Assembly: GCA_019239815.1 (NCBI GenBank)
Contig: JAFAZL010000445.1
Coordinates: 1-5,549 of the forward strand
Length of the DNA: 5,549 nucleotides
DNA from: Acidobacteriota bacterium
GTDB lineage: Bacteria; Acidobacteriota; Terriglobia; Acidoferrales; UBA7541
Direction of reading: 5' to 3'
Of this stretch, positions 1 to 5,073 are shown in pieces. Positions within the stretch are counted from its first letter, which is position 1, and every line of letters starts with the position of its first letter. Position numbers and translations under genes: made by a program. The notes under the pieces are model-generated. The model made no database searches. It was not told where the DNA came from and saw only the letters and a list, made by a program, of their open reading frames with translations.

Positions 1-13
1 GCATTCTTCATGA

Positions 14-121
14 ATACGAATAAACATCTCGGAGGCAGCGATCGGCAAGCGTGGTCGGTTCCTGGCCAGGAACGAAATGCACAGACTGGCTAAGTGGTCT
101 AGATTTAAAGAGGACGCATGA
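14..121 (+). pseudogene. Coding fragment without a start codon, function unknown
   Basis: An open frame of 35 codons runs from just after a TGA at 11-13 to a TGA at 119-121. It has no ATG near its beginning. The translation contains KRGRFLARNEMHRLAKW, a basic mixed-helix composition that looks like the C-terminus of a real protein. The other frame upstream (bases 3-20) reads ILHEYE before a stop, which could be the preceding part of the same gene after a one-base shift, but the window edge prevents a check. The 16-bp palindrome at 58-73 lies inside this frame. No family recognised. It could also be a chance open frame. Confidence 0.3.
58..73. repeat. Perfect 16-bp palindrome
   Basis: GTTCCTGGCCAGGAAC is identical to its reverse complement with no central spacer. 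Such sites are typical of dimeric DNA-binding proteins, but this one lies inside an open frame (codons for RFLARN) and well away from a clear promoter. It may be an operator, a restriction-type target or chance. Confidence 0.5.
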
Positions 122-143
122 ATACTGAATTGGTCTCAGTAAT

Positions 144-350
144 CTAGGGCGCAACGAGAACGATCAAACTTTTTAGGCACCTAGCCACAACGGGTTTAAG
201 CAAATTTATTGCTTTGAATTGACAATATCTTTCCACAACAAAAAAAGCTTTAAATGCTTGCTGCGGATTAGCGCTTCCGCCGGGAATGATGCAATTCAAT
301 CGGCCCGAGCGATAGATCAGGCGGTACTCCCGCCTTCGCCGGTAAACCAT
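144..350 (-). CDS. Hypothetical basic 68-aa protein
   Basis: An ATG start at 350 is preceded on the minus strand by GGAG (plus positions 359-362) with an 8-nt spacer, a good ribosome binding site that supports the start. The N-terminal half is strongly basic (YRRRREYRLIYRSGRL) and is followed by IIPGGSA and a hydrophobic, helix-like stretch (QQAFKAFFVVER). The C-terminus (LKSLIVLVAP) is hydrophobic and may not belong to the original protein. I do not recognise the family. It has no co-directional neighbour; the hairpin at 388-405 lies about 38 bases upstream of its start. The Shine-Dalgarno is the main reason to believe in it. Confidence 0.5.
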   Translation of the reverse strand: MVYRRRREYRLIYRSGRLNCIIPGGSANPQQAFKAFFVVERYCQFKAINLLKPVVARCLKSLIVLVAP

Positions 351-387
351 AGGTATAACTCCATCCCCGGCGATTCCTTAAGTGATA

Positions 388-405
388 GATAAGAAAACTC
401 TTATC
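388..405. other. Short hairpin upstream of the minus-strand gene at 144-350
   Basis: GATAAGA and TCTTATC form a perfect 7-bp stem around an AAAC loop. It sits in the leader of the minus-strand gene starting at 350, so it could be an operator or a leader hairpin. It lacks a following T-run on either strand, so it is not a convincing terminator. Confidence 0.35.
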
Positions 406-578
406 ACGATCAGCCCGCTGCCTAGCCAGCAAAGGGCCAAAGATATGTTATTGCAAAGATTGGATTTAACGGGAAGGGCTTGGACATTTGAGTGGGCAGG
501 TCAATAATCTAACCGACCTTGCCTCGAAAAATCATTCTCAGTGGCTTGGAGTGACACCCCCAATGGTCTTGCGTCTAC

Positions 579-683
579 TCACGCGTATCCGAATTTTGCA
601 CGTCTTGGGGTGTAATTTACGCACCTACCTTCTTCGAGAAACTCACCCAAGCGAGAAATATAGACGACCTCATCAAATGACAT
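579..683 (-). CDS. Possible 34-aa ORF or gene remnant
   Basis: An ATG at 683 opens a 34-codon frame beginning MSFDEVVYISRLGEFLEEG, which has natural-looking protein composition with an amphipathic acidic helix. It starts 11 bases from the 9-bp tandem repeat, which lies upstream of it on the minus strand. There is no clear Shine-Dalgarno and the length is small, so it may be the N-terminal remnant of a longer gene or chance. No family named. Confidence 0.25.
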   Translation of the reverse strand: MSFDEVVYISRLGEFLEEGRCVNYTPRRAKFGYA

Positions 684-694
684 AGACGGATACC

Positions 695-739
695 GAAGTA
701 CACGAAGTACACGAAATACACGAAATACACGAAATACAC
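695..739. repeat. 9-bp tandem repeat, five units
   Basis: Five consecutive 9-bp units: two of GAAGTACAC (695-712) followed by three of GAAATACAC (713-739), then a degenerate sixth (AAAATGTGC, 740-748). The two variants differ only at the fourth base and are grouped rather than mixed, as expected from stepwise slippage expansion. The unit length is a multiple of three, so all plus-strand frames stay phased, and one reads E-(V/I)-H repeats; that frame has no start and is only about 34 codons. There are no spacers, so this is a minisatellite and not a CRISPR array. Confidence 0.92.
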
Positions 740-961
740 AAAATGTGCATCTTCATGGTAGTCCTTTTGGAAAATCCGAAACCGTAACAAGTCTCTGAAA
801 ACCTGTATTTTGCGTAATTTGTGTACTCTCCAAGGTCGTCAAAACGTTCGGACGAATACGATTGTAAGTATTACGGCCGTGAATGAGGGCGGTCACTGGC
901 AAGGGCTGTTGAACCACTGCTCGCAAGTCGAAAAGTAGCGAGCCTCGTTGGAGAAATCGCC

Positions 962-1157
962 ATGACGAGAACCAAAGCCCGACCAGGGGCAGAGCGTAAC
1001 GCGGTAATTGTTTCACTCTTGGCCGCGTGCCTTGGTGCGATAGTCTCCGCTTTCGCCGTGCAGATGTGGGTGGGGGAAACCCTTAACGTGGGTTCCCCTT
1101 CTCACGGGAATTGCGGTCGGCATTCTGACGTACGCTTTGATTGCCCCGGAGACGTAG
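962..1157 (+). CDS. Small two-helix membrane protein, split by a one-base frameshift
   Basis: The ATG at 962 follows GGAGA (950-954) at good spacing. The first 37 codons give a basic N-terminus and one membrane helix (NAVIVSLLAACLGAIVSAF). The frame then loses its sense, but the next frame from 1074 reads GKPLTWVPLLTGIAVGILTY, a second membrane helix, and ends at TAG 1155-1157. Joined, the product is about 64 residues with two hydrophobic helices of about 20 residues each. The switch falls in the five-G run 1072-1076, so one extra G explains it. A hairpin (GGGGAAACCC with GGGTTCCCC, 1073-1098) covers the same spot. It is either a sequencing indel or a mutated gene. The family is unknown; it is probably an inner-membrane protein. 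Confidence 0.6.
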
Positions 1158-1398
1158 GAAAGTTCTTCTATATGCTCCCGCCATGAAACGCACTTCATCC
1201 CATAACCTCAAAGACGGCCATCACTGCAACATGGTGAAGAGCACCCAAGCCGGTAAATCGGGAACCTGTCAGAGATATTACGACCGGCAAGACGGCTTCT
1301 TTTCAATCACAGTGGTGCAGAAAAGTGGAGTTAGATTCAAAACGCTCGCGAAAAACTTGTCAAGATCAAAACGCTCTGATGGCGCCAAACACCGATCT

Positions 1399-1623
1399 AT
1401 GCCGAAGAAAACTGACCTGACATCATTCCGACTGTCCGCGGATTTCGGAAAAGCGGCCGACTCACTGTTGAAGGATCACGACGCACGAAGCCTGTCCGAG
1501 TACATCCGGGGTTTGATCTATCTCGACGCTACGCTGTCTGGTAAAGAGACCGATAGCCTCCACAAGCCGGCTTGGGTAACCCGCTCTTACGGTAAGCTGA
1601 TACGCAGTGCTTCCCAGAAGTAA
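1399..1623 (+). CDS. Ribbon-helix-helix-like small protein, putative DNA-binding
   Basis: The 74-residue product from ATG 1399 has the layout of a ribbon-helix-helix protein: a short beta-like segment with alternating residues (LTSFRLS, residues 7-13), a first helix (about 14-27, ADFGKAADSLLKDH), a turn, and a second helix starting SLSEYIRGLIYLDA (31-44). Such proteins act as antitoxin-type repressors or as accessory proteins of plasmid mobilisation. The open frame extends upstream to 1141 with other ATGs at 1183 and 1231, but that part has no protein-like composition and I prefer 1399. No start has a good Shine-Dalgarno. No toxin or relaxase partner is visible next to it, so the role is inferred from fold pattern only. 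Confidence 0.55.
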   Translation: MPKKTDLTSFRLSADFGKAADSLLKDHDARSLSEYIRGLIYLDATLSGKETDSLHKPAWVTRSYGKLIRSASQK

Positions 1624-1698
1624 GCACCCGTCTCGCTAAGAGATTATCGATCGGACTGCCGAGATCGAAAACCGAGACCATTCGGGGCTGGTTGGCTT

Positions 1699-2136
1699 CT
1701 AGTTGATTGGTCTACCGCTCAGTACGAACAGGTCGGTTCCCTGCGAACACTGCTCACGAGCAGAGTCGTCGCTCCTAAGAAGTAAAACCGCCTCCAATAA
1801 GCCTCCATCAATCCCCTCGCGGAGAGCCATCACTCTGGCTTGCGCTCAAGTACGGAGTGTTGGCGATCTCCCACGCTTTTTTTGATGATCTCTGAGCGTG
1901 ATTGTGTCCGTGCGATGGGTTCGTTCTGCGTAAATGCCGTTGAGCAACTTCCCCAGGTATTGTCGATCGAGATGCAATCCTTCTTTGTCGAGGCGCTCTT
2001 GGATCTCACGTTGGGAAATGCTCGGGCTTTGCACAACGATTCTCGAATTTTCGCTTTGTAAAACACTTTGTTCTCGGCGGATATGCGGGCATTGAAAGGA
2101 TTGGTTGGTTTTCAGTAAGTATAGCGTTTGGAAGAA
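1699..2136 (-). pseudogene. Decayed helix-turn-helix protein gene
   Basis: The minus-strand frame is open from 2136 and has no ATG; only a GTG at 2034 is available. It encodes SISQREIQERLDKEGLHLD followed by RQYLGKLLNGIYAERTHR, a convincing helix-turn-helix or winged-helix module. After DTITL the sense moves to another frame, which reads SKKAWEIANTPYLSAS, and then returns to the first frame beyond its TGA at 1846-1848 as RVMALREGIDGG. From memory, a family of bacterial hypothetical proteins has this HTH followed by an A-W-x-I-A and a V-x-A-L-R-E motif in this order. The first shift is at or near the seven-base A run (plus 1877-1883). With no start and two compensating shifts, I call it a pseudogene, unless the indels are sequencing errors. 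Confidence 0.6.
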
Positions 2137-2226
2137 TTAGGGGAGGTGAGCGAGGGATTAGGCTAACCTCCCCCGGAACGCGGAGGGTCGGGCACTGCAT
2201 TGTTCACCGCGTCCAAGCCAAAAGCG

Positions 2227-2260
2227 AGCCAGTGGGAGGATTGGGGTTCTCCCACTGGCT
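2227..2260 (-). terminator. Long perfect hairpin, candidate terminator
   Basis: AGCCAGTGGGAG (2227-2238) and CTCCCACTGGCT (2249-2260) form a perfect 12-bp stem with a 10-nt loop. On the minus strand the stem is followed by CGCTTTTGG, a short T-run after two mismatched bases, and it lies about 95 bases beyond the stop of the minus-strand frame at 2354-2521. On the plus strand no T-run follows. A terminator for minus-strand transcription is the best reading; an RNA-structure or protein-binding role is possible. Confidence 0.45.
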
Positions 2261-2353
2261 TGTCAGGGTAGCGCGGCATTGAGAGATGTGCCTACACGGC
2301 CCGTATCCTACGAAAGACGAAAACGCGGGCAATACAGTAAATGCTTGAGGCCG

Positions 2354-2521
2354 TTAGGATTTCGATAAGTTTTTCAACAAGTCCCACACTTTTTCCATAT
2401 CCTCGTAGTCTCGGACGATTTCGAGCTTAGCTTTGACTTTGGAGAGTTTGGCGAGGTCTTCGGGCGTCGCCGCTCGCCTGCCGAAAGCTTTTTCATAATC
2501 TCTTTTTGATTCAGGGCGGGC
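2354..2521 (-). pseudogene. C-terminal fragment of an unknown helical protein
   Basis: A 55-codon minus-strand frame, ending at TAA 2354-2356, has clear protein character: DYEKAFGRRAATPEDLAKLS followed by KVKAKLEIVRDYEDMEKVWD and LLKNLSKS. This is a highly charged, all-helical C-terminus with coiled-coil-like spacing. The frame begins right after a TGA at 2522-2524 and has no start codon. Immediately upstream, a different frame starting at ATG 2552 reads MIEPDFKIQLSPP before a stop, which could be the true N-terminus if one base is missing or extra near 2520. So it may be a frameshifted short gene or a truncated remnant. I do not recognise the family. Confidence 0.5.
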
Positions 2522-2532
2522 TCAACTGAATT

Positions 2533-2561
2533 TTGAAGTCCGGTTCGATCATTCCTTTATC
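2533..2561 (+). promoter_or_regulatory. Weak sigma70-like promoter before the small-gene run
   Basis: TTGAAG (2533-2538) and TTTATC (2556-2561) are separated by 17 bases and lie 45 bases before the ATG at 2607. The -10 match is poor and this could be chance; it is offered because the spacing and position fit transcription of the downstream small genes. Confidence 0.25.
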
Positions 2562-2606
2562 GTAGGTCGCGCATCAAAAGCGTCAAGCGGGACTAAGGGT
2601 GCGACC

Positions 2607-2813
2607 ATGGCAGAGGCGGAAGAAGGTCCTCATGGATCTGACGAACCGCAGGTAAATCCCGATGAGACCGACCCTGATATCAAGTCCTACAAAAACACCG
2701 GGATTACTGTGATCACCGAGCGAAAGGTGGAAATTGGGCCTGATGGTCGTCGGAGAGCTTTGCCGCGGCGCAAGATTCTGACCGCACCGCCGAAGGACAA
2801 GGAGCAGAAATGA
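2607..2813 (+). CDS. Hypothetical charged 68-aa protein
   Basis: The ATG at 2607 is preceded by AAGGG at a workable distance. The N-terminal third is acidic and rich in Pro, Gly, Asp and Glu (about residues 1-25) and looks disordered. The middle has a beta-like pattern (TGITVITERKVEIGPDGRRR), and the C-terminus is basic and proline-rich (LPRRKILTAPPKDKEQK). The TGA at 2811-2813 overlaps an ATG at 2810 in the ATGA arrangement typical of translational coupling to the next frame. No family recognised and no catalytic motif seen. Its composition and conserved direction with the genes downstream favour a real gene, perhaps of phage or accessory type. Confidence 0.6.
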   Translation: MAEAEEGPHGSDEPQVNPDETDPDIKSYKNTGITVITERKVEIGPDGRRRALPRRKILTAPPKDKEQK

Positions 2814-2955
2814 ATGCCATCGCGAGCCGCCGAAGCGCGGCCGCCCGGATCAGAAGCCCACTAAGAAAGACCAGTTAGGTCCCGCTCGATCAGCTTCAGG
2901 AGCCCGCAACGATACCCAAAAATCTAATGGCGAGGATATCGAGAATCCCACCTAA
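2810..2955 (+). pseudogene. AT-hook-like small protein, frame broken near its start
   Basis: The ATG at 2810 overlaps the preceding stop but its own frame closes after 22 codons. The frame entered by a one-base shift reads REPPKRGRPDQKPTKKDQ and continues to TAA 2953-2955, ending NDTQKSNGEDIENPT. KRGRP is the core of an AT-hook, the minor-groove-binding peptide, and the rest is basic then polar and probably disordered. One missing base just after the ATG would give a product of about 48 residues. The AT-hook is short and can occur by chance in basic sequence, so DNA binding is only a suggestion. Confidence 0.35.
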
Positions 2956-3117
2956 CTGAGCTTGACGGTGTAGTAGTCGATCACCCTAGACGCGCAAATT
3001 ATAAGCATAGCGCCAGGGGTCAAGTGAATCGCGCACTTGTCTTCGCACCACCACAATTCCAGCAGGTCCAAGTCGAAGCTCAACCTAAAAGTTATTCCGT
3101 TTAAACGCCGCGCACCG

Positions 3118-3321
3118 ATGGCGAAAGTAGACTTCCCCGTCGACAATCATGGAAGCATTATTCTGGTGCATCCGCTCACGCAAGCTGGCATCGACTACGT
3201 GAACGAAAACATCGGTAAGGACAACGGTTTTCAACCATATTGGCCAACCGTGGTTTTCGAGCATCGTTACATCGATGCATTCGTCGGAAAGATTCGCGCT
3301 GATGGTTTGCTGGCACGCTAG
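3118..3321 (+). CDS. Conserved hypothetical 67-aa protein
   Basis: I take the ATG at 3118 (MAKVDFPVDNHGSIILVHPL) rather than the upstream ATG at 3037, because the extra 27 residues (Ser, His and Lys rich) look non-coding. The product matches a pattern I associate with a widespread, uncharacterised family of 60-80-residue proteins found in bacteria and phages: GSIxLxxPLTxxA, then xxxENIG, an aromatic or Trp segment (YWP), VVFEHRYI and a closing DGL. The pattern suggests a small alpha-beta fold; no activity is known to me. No clear Shine-Dalgarno precedes it. The TAG ends 8 bases before the next gene's ATG and lies within that gene's ribosome binding site, so the two are probably translationally coupled. 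Confidence 0.75.
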   Translation: MAKVDFPVDNHGSIILVHPLTQAGIDYVNENIGKDNGFQPYWPTVVFEHRYIDAFVGKIRADGLLAR

Positions 3322-3329
3322 GAGAGCCC

Positions 3330-3482
3330 ATGAACAGCAGGGTCAGCTTTTCTATTCCCGACTTCATGCACGAAGGCATCGCCTACACCGACATCGAAGT
3401 GATTGTTGAATTTGACGACGTTCGTGACGATGCCACGGTTGCTGAAACGCTGCGGCGTCCGTTGGAGGCCTATCATGGCTGA
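3330..3482 (+). CDS. Hypothetical 50-aa acidic protein
   Basis: The ATG at 3330 follows GGAG (3321-3324) with a five-base spacer, and the Shine-Dalgarno overlaps the stop of the previous gene. The product begins MNSRVSFSIPDFMHEGIAY and contains TDIEVIVEFDDVRDDATVAE, an acidic beta-then-helix arrangement, and it ends LRRPLEAYHG. Its TGA at 3480-3482 overlaps the ATG of the next gene at 3475 by eight bases. The tight packing on both sides is strong evidence for a real gene despite the length. Function unknown; a small partner protein of its neighbours is a guess. Confidence 0.65.
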   Translation: MNSRVSFSIPDFMHEGIAYTDIEVIVEFDDVRDDATVAETLRRPLEAYHG

Positions 3483-3644
3483 GAAAAAATTAGGACCGTC
3501 TGACTTCCAAGCTGAGGTCGAGAAGCTAGGGCGGCGGGAAAGCTGCCATCGCTTGAGGAAGTTCTGGATGCGGTAGCGGTAACGCGAGAGATGAACGCGG
3601 CGAAAATTCTGGAAGTCCGCCAGCGAGCCTCGGAGTTCGAGTAG
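3475..3644 (+). pseudogene. Hypothetical ~56-aa protein split by a one-base frameshift
   Basis: The ATG at 3475 overlaps the preceding gene and opens MAEKKLGPSDFQAEVEKL. In this frame the sense is lost at GGG 3529-3531 and a TAG closes it at codon 34. In the neighbouring frame the sequence continues as AAGKLPSLEEVLDAVAVTRE and then MNAAKILEVRQRASEFE to TAG 3642-3644. One missing G in this G-rich stretch (CTAGGGCGGCGGG) would restore a single product of about 56 residues, all helical. From memory, short proteins pairing an FQAEVExL N-terminus with a G-K-x-P-x-L-E-E-V-L motif are a recurrent uncharacterised family. The flank does not match a canonical slippery heptamer in the zero frame, so a sequencing indel or a recent mutation is likelier than programmed frameshifting. 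Confidence 0.65.
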
Positions 3645-3755
3645 AATCCTGCCAGTGGCAAAGCGCAAGCCGGGCCGTTTCAATTAACCAGCATGCGCGT
3701 ACTAGTGCAAAGCAAGTATTGCTATCGGCGCGATATCTTCTAACCTGCATCGACA

Positions 3756-4076
3756 ATGGCGAAACTTACGTATGTGCTTCACATCTTCGTGGCCGGTGAA
3801 AGAGGCCCATCACGCTTGGCTGTTCAGAATCTCAAAAAGATATGTGACAAAGAACTGCCGGGCCGGTACAAAATCAAAGTGATCGACGTATCCAAGAACC
3901 CTCGCGCTTCCGTCGAAAACAATCTGACAGCCCTACCAGCCGTGGTTCGCACGCTGCCGTCTCCCGTACGAAAGTTCGTCGGAAACTGGGCAAACGAAAG
4001 GCTTGAGTTAGTTGGGTTCGAACTAATCACGCAAAACATGCCCGAGGCTAGCCAGCGTTCACGGCACAAGAAGTAG
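3756..4076 (+). CDS. kaiB: KaiB-type protein (thioredoxin-like clock or stress-signalling protein)
   Basis: The 106-residue product aligns from memory along its whole core with cyanobacterial KaiB. Residues 6-14 (YVLHIFVAG) match the first beta strand and its VAG turn. The following helix (about 19-34) leads to RYKIKVIDVSKNP (37-49), against the family's ALKVIDVLKNP. ALPAV (59-63) carries the thioredoxin-fold cis-proline position, and LPSPVRKFVG (67-76) matches LPPPVRRIIG. GFELI (87-91) keeps the glycine and an acidic residue at the positions linked to fold switching in the cyanobacterial protein. In cyanobacteria KaiB binds KaiC and remodels the KaiABC clock; homologues elsewhere are less understood and may work with KaiC-like ATPases. 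No kaiC or kaiA is in this window. There is no clear Shine-Dalgarno. The C-terminal tail (QRSRHKK) is basic, unlike the acidic cyanobacterial tail. The gene ends seven bases from the convergent gene at 4083. Confidence 0.93.
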   Translation: MAKLTYVLHIFVAGERGPSRLAVQNLKKICDKELPGRYKIKVIDVSKNPRASVENNLTALPAVVRTLPSPVRKFVGNWANERLELVGFELITQNMPEASQRSRHKK

Positions 4077-4082
4077 TCGCAA

Positions 4083-4412
4083 TCAAGACGCTAGTCGAAG
4101 ATGGTCTGTGCGTGAGAAAGAAGGCCGCTTGAAGTTCTCATGGCTGTCCGACTGTTTGTAAAGAGGGTCGAACTCCATCTGTCTTTGCGCTTTGAGTCGG
4201 AGCCTTTCTCTATCGGCTGCCTTGAGAGTCTGAAGCATCCGCTGCAAAGTCTTCAATTCCTTCTGCCAGATAGCGTGGGCTTCGTGGAAAACATGATTGG
4301 CATCCGCAATCAGCGCTCTTCTTGCTTCGAGGTCATCGCCAGATTGATTCGCAAACTCAATCACTGTTTGGAACTCTTCACAAAGGAAAGAGAAAGGAGA
4401 TTCTGTAGACAT
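4083..4412 (-). CDS. Hypothetical 109-aa helical protein
   Basis: ATG at 4412 preceded on the minus strand by GAGGGG with a five-base gap, a strong ribosome binding site. The product starts MSTESPFSFLCEEFQTVIEF and then has a long charged helical region, about residues 25-82, containing HEAHAIWQKELKTLQRMLQT and then KAADRERLRLKAQRQMEF, with leucines at coiled-coil-like spacing. The last 25 residues are polar and basic and probably disordered. No signal peptide and no membrane segment. It converges on kaiB with only six bases between the two stop codons and no hairpin terminator visible between them. The family is unknown to me; a small structural or regulatory helical protein is all that can be said. 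Confidence 0.72.
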   Translation of the reverse strand: MSTESPFSFLCEEFQTVIEFANQSGDDLEARRALIADANHVFHEAHAIWQKELKTLQRMLQTLKAADRERLRLKAQRQMEFDPLYKQSDSHENFKRPSFSRTDHLRLAS

Positions 4413-4457
4413 AATTACCCCTCATAAACTTGCTCGACCGTATCGGATGGACTGTTA

Positions 4458-4466
4458 GGTATAGCA
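4458..4466 (-). promoter_or_regulatory. Possible extended -10 element for the gene at 4083-4412
   Basis: The minus strand reads TGCTATACC, a TGn-TATAcc extended -10 pattern, about 46 bases before the start at 4412. No good -35 is present at 17 bases, which extended -10 promoters can lack. Weak support only. Confidence 0.3.
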
Positions 4467-4532
4467 TTACGCCTTCGCAGGCTGAATGTCGAGTGTAGCA
4501 ATCCCACCGCTGCGCTACGACCGCACCGACCG

Positions 4533-4805
4533 TCATTTGGGATGCCTGCGCCTCCACTCCGCACGCGCCTCGTCCAGTTCCATCAACCAACGTTTATCGA
4601 TCTTTTGTCCAGGCAGACGGCGGCAGAATTTTCGTAGCGTCTTTCCGTGCTCAGTCAACTGTGCGTCGGTCATCTTCCGTAACTGATCGCGAATCGCCTC
4701 AAGCGTCTGCATGGCTATCCAAGGCCTCTGTGTATGACTGCGTTGGGATGCCGGATCGATCCTCGCTAAGGTCCAGATAACCTGCTCTAGGTTGATGGTG
4801 GCCAC
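4533..4805 (-). CDS. Hypothetical 90-aa basic protein, GTG start
   Basis: The frame begins at GTG 4805, preceded on the minus strand by CAGGAAG (Shine-Dalgarno AGGA at suitable spacing), which decides the start. It encodes MATINLEQVIWTLARIDPAS, a middle helical part (about residues 31-60, MQTLEAIRDQLRKMTDAQL) and a basic C-terminus with conserved-looking tryptophans (KRWLMELDEARAEWRRRHPK). The shape is a small all-helical, positively charged protein; a nucleic-acid contact is possible but not shown by any motif. The start lies inside the end of the upstream frame at 4787-5008 (19-base overlap), suggesting translational coupling. No family recognised. Confidence 0.72.
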   Translation of the reverse strand: MATINLEQVIWTLARIDPASQRSHTQRPWIAMQTLEAIRDQLRKMTDAQLTEHGKTLRKFCRRLPGQKIDKRWLMELDEARAEWRRRHPK

Positions 4806-5008
4806 GAATCTTCCTGAGCCGTTATTCCATTCTCAGGCGAGGACCAGAGTTCGTTGTAAAGAATCTCTCGTACAACGCCTTCGACTTCTTTTTCGGTGGG
4901 TAGTCGACCTTGGACCCTTCTGACCGACCTTCGGAATCTTCGCCACGCAAAAATCGTAGCATATTCGTCCCCGATGATTTGCTGGCGCTGAATGAGGGTT
5001 CGTAACCG
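4787..5008 (-). pseudogene. Hypothetical helical protein, coding frame without a start
   Basis: A 73-codon minus-strand frame ending at TAG 4787-4789 has obvious protein character: LIQRQQIIGDEYATIFAWRR, then RLPTEKEVEGVVREILYNEL and a polar tail (WSSPENGITAQEDSWPPST). It is bounded upstream by a TGA at 5009-5011 and has no ATG, GTG or TTG before its conserved-looking part. A GGAGG (plus 5029-5033) lies 18-20 bases upstream of that TGA, so the true start may be in a neighbouring frame, broken by one base near 5010. Its end overlaps the GTG start of the next gene by 19 bases, as in a coupled operon. Function unknown. It is either a frameshifted gene or one with a sequencing indel at its N-terminus. 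Confidence 0.58.
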
Positions 5009-5073
5009 TCAGCCGTTGTAAACTGATGCCTCCCACCTGCCGCTGAACAAGCCACGCTGTGTATCAGCAGATC

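Larger units (their letters stand above)
351..694. other. Stretch with no well-supported gene
   Basis: Apart from the small hairpin at 388-405 and a weak 34-codon minus-strand frame at 579-683, I see nothing convincing here. The open plus-strand frame at 488-685 (TTG start) has no ribosome binding site and no recognisable composition, so I do not call it. Confidence 0.5.

Noticed and set aside
695..748. CRISPR-like repeat array
   Set aside because: Units are 9 bp and directly adjacent without spacers, so it is a simple tandem repeat.
753..1016. Minus-strand 87-codon frame
   Set aside because: It is antisense to the membrane-protein gene start and its Shine-Dalgarno, and part of it merely mirrors non-coding sequence; composition is not protein-like.
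1830..2066. Minus-strand 78-codon and plus-strand 73-codon frames over the HTH remnant
   Set aside because: Both are other-frame readings of the HTH-coding sequence, which is in the frame of 1846-2034.
3098..3107. CGTTTAAACG palindrome just before the gene at 3118
   Set aside because: A 10-bp palindrome is expected several times by chance in a window this long, and no promoter element accompanies it.
3529..3544. Programmed -1 frameshift site in the gene at 3475
   Set aside because: The GGGAAAG stretch is not in the zero-frame register needed for a canonical slippery heptamer, and no downstream structure is evident.
3652..3687. GTG-started ten-codon peptide (VAKRKPGRFN)
   Set aside because: Basic and N-terminus-like, but far too short and without a ribosome binding site.
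3318..3756. Three minus-strand frames of 62-121 codons
   Set aside because: They are antisense to the tightly packed plus-strand genes at 3330 and 3475, which have ribosome binding sites and overlaps; the antisense translations look arbitrary.
4140..4427. Plus-strand 95-codon frame
   Set aside because: It is antisense to the minus-strand 109-aa gene, which has a strong Shine-Dalgarno and a coherent helical composition.
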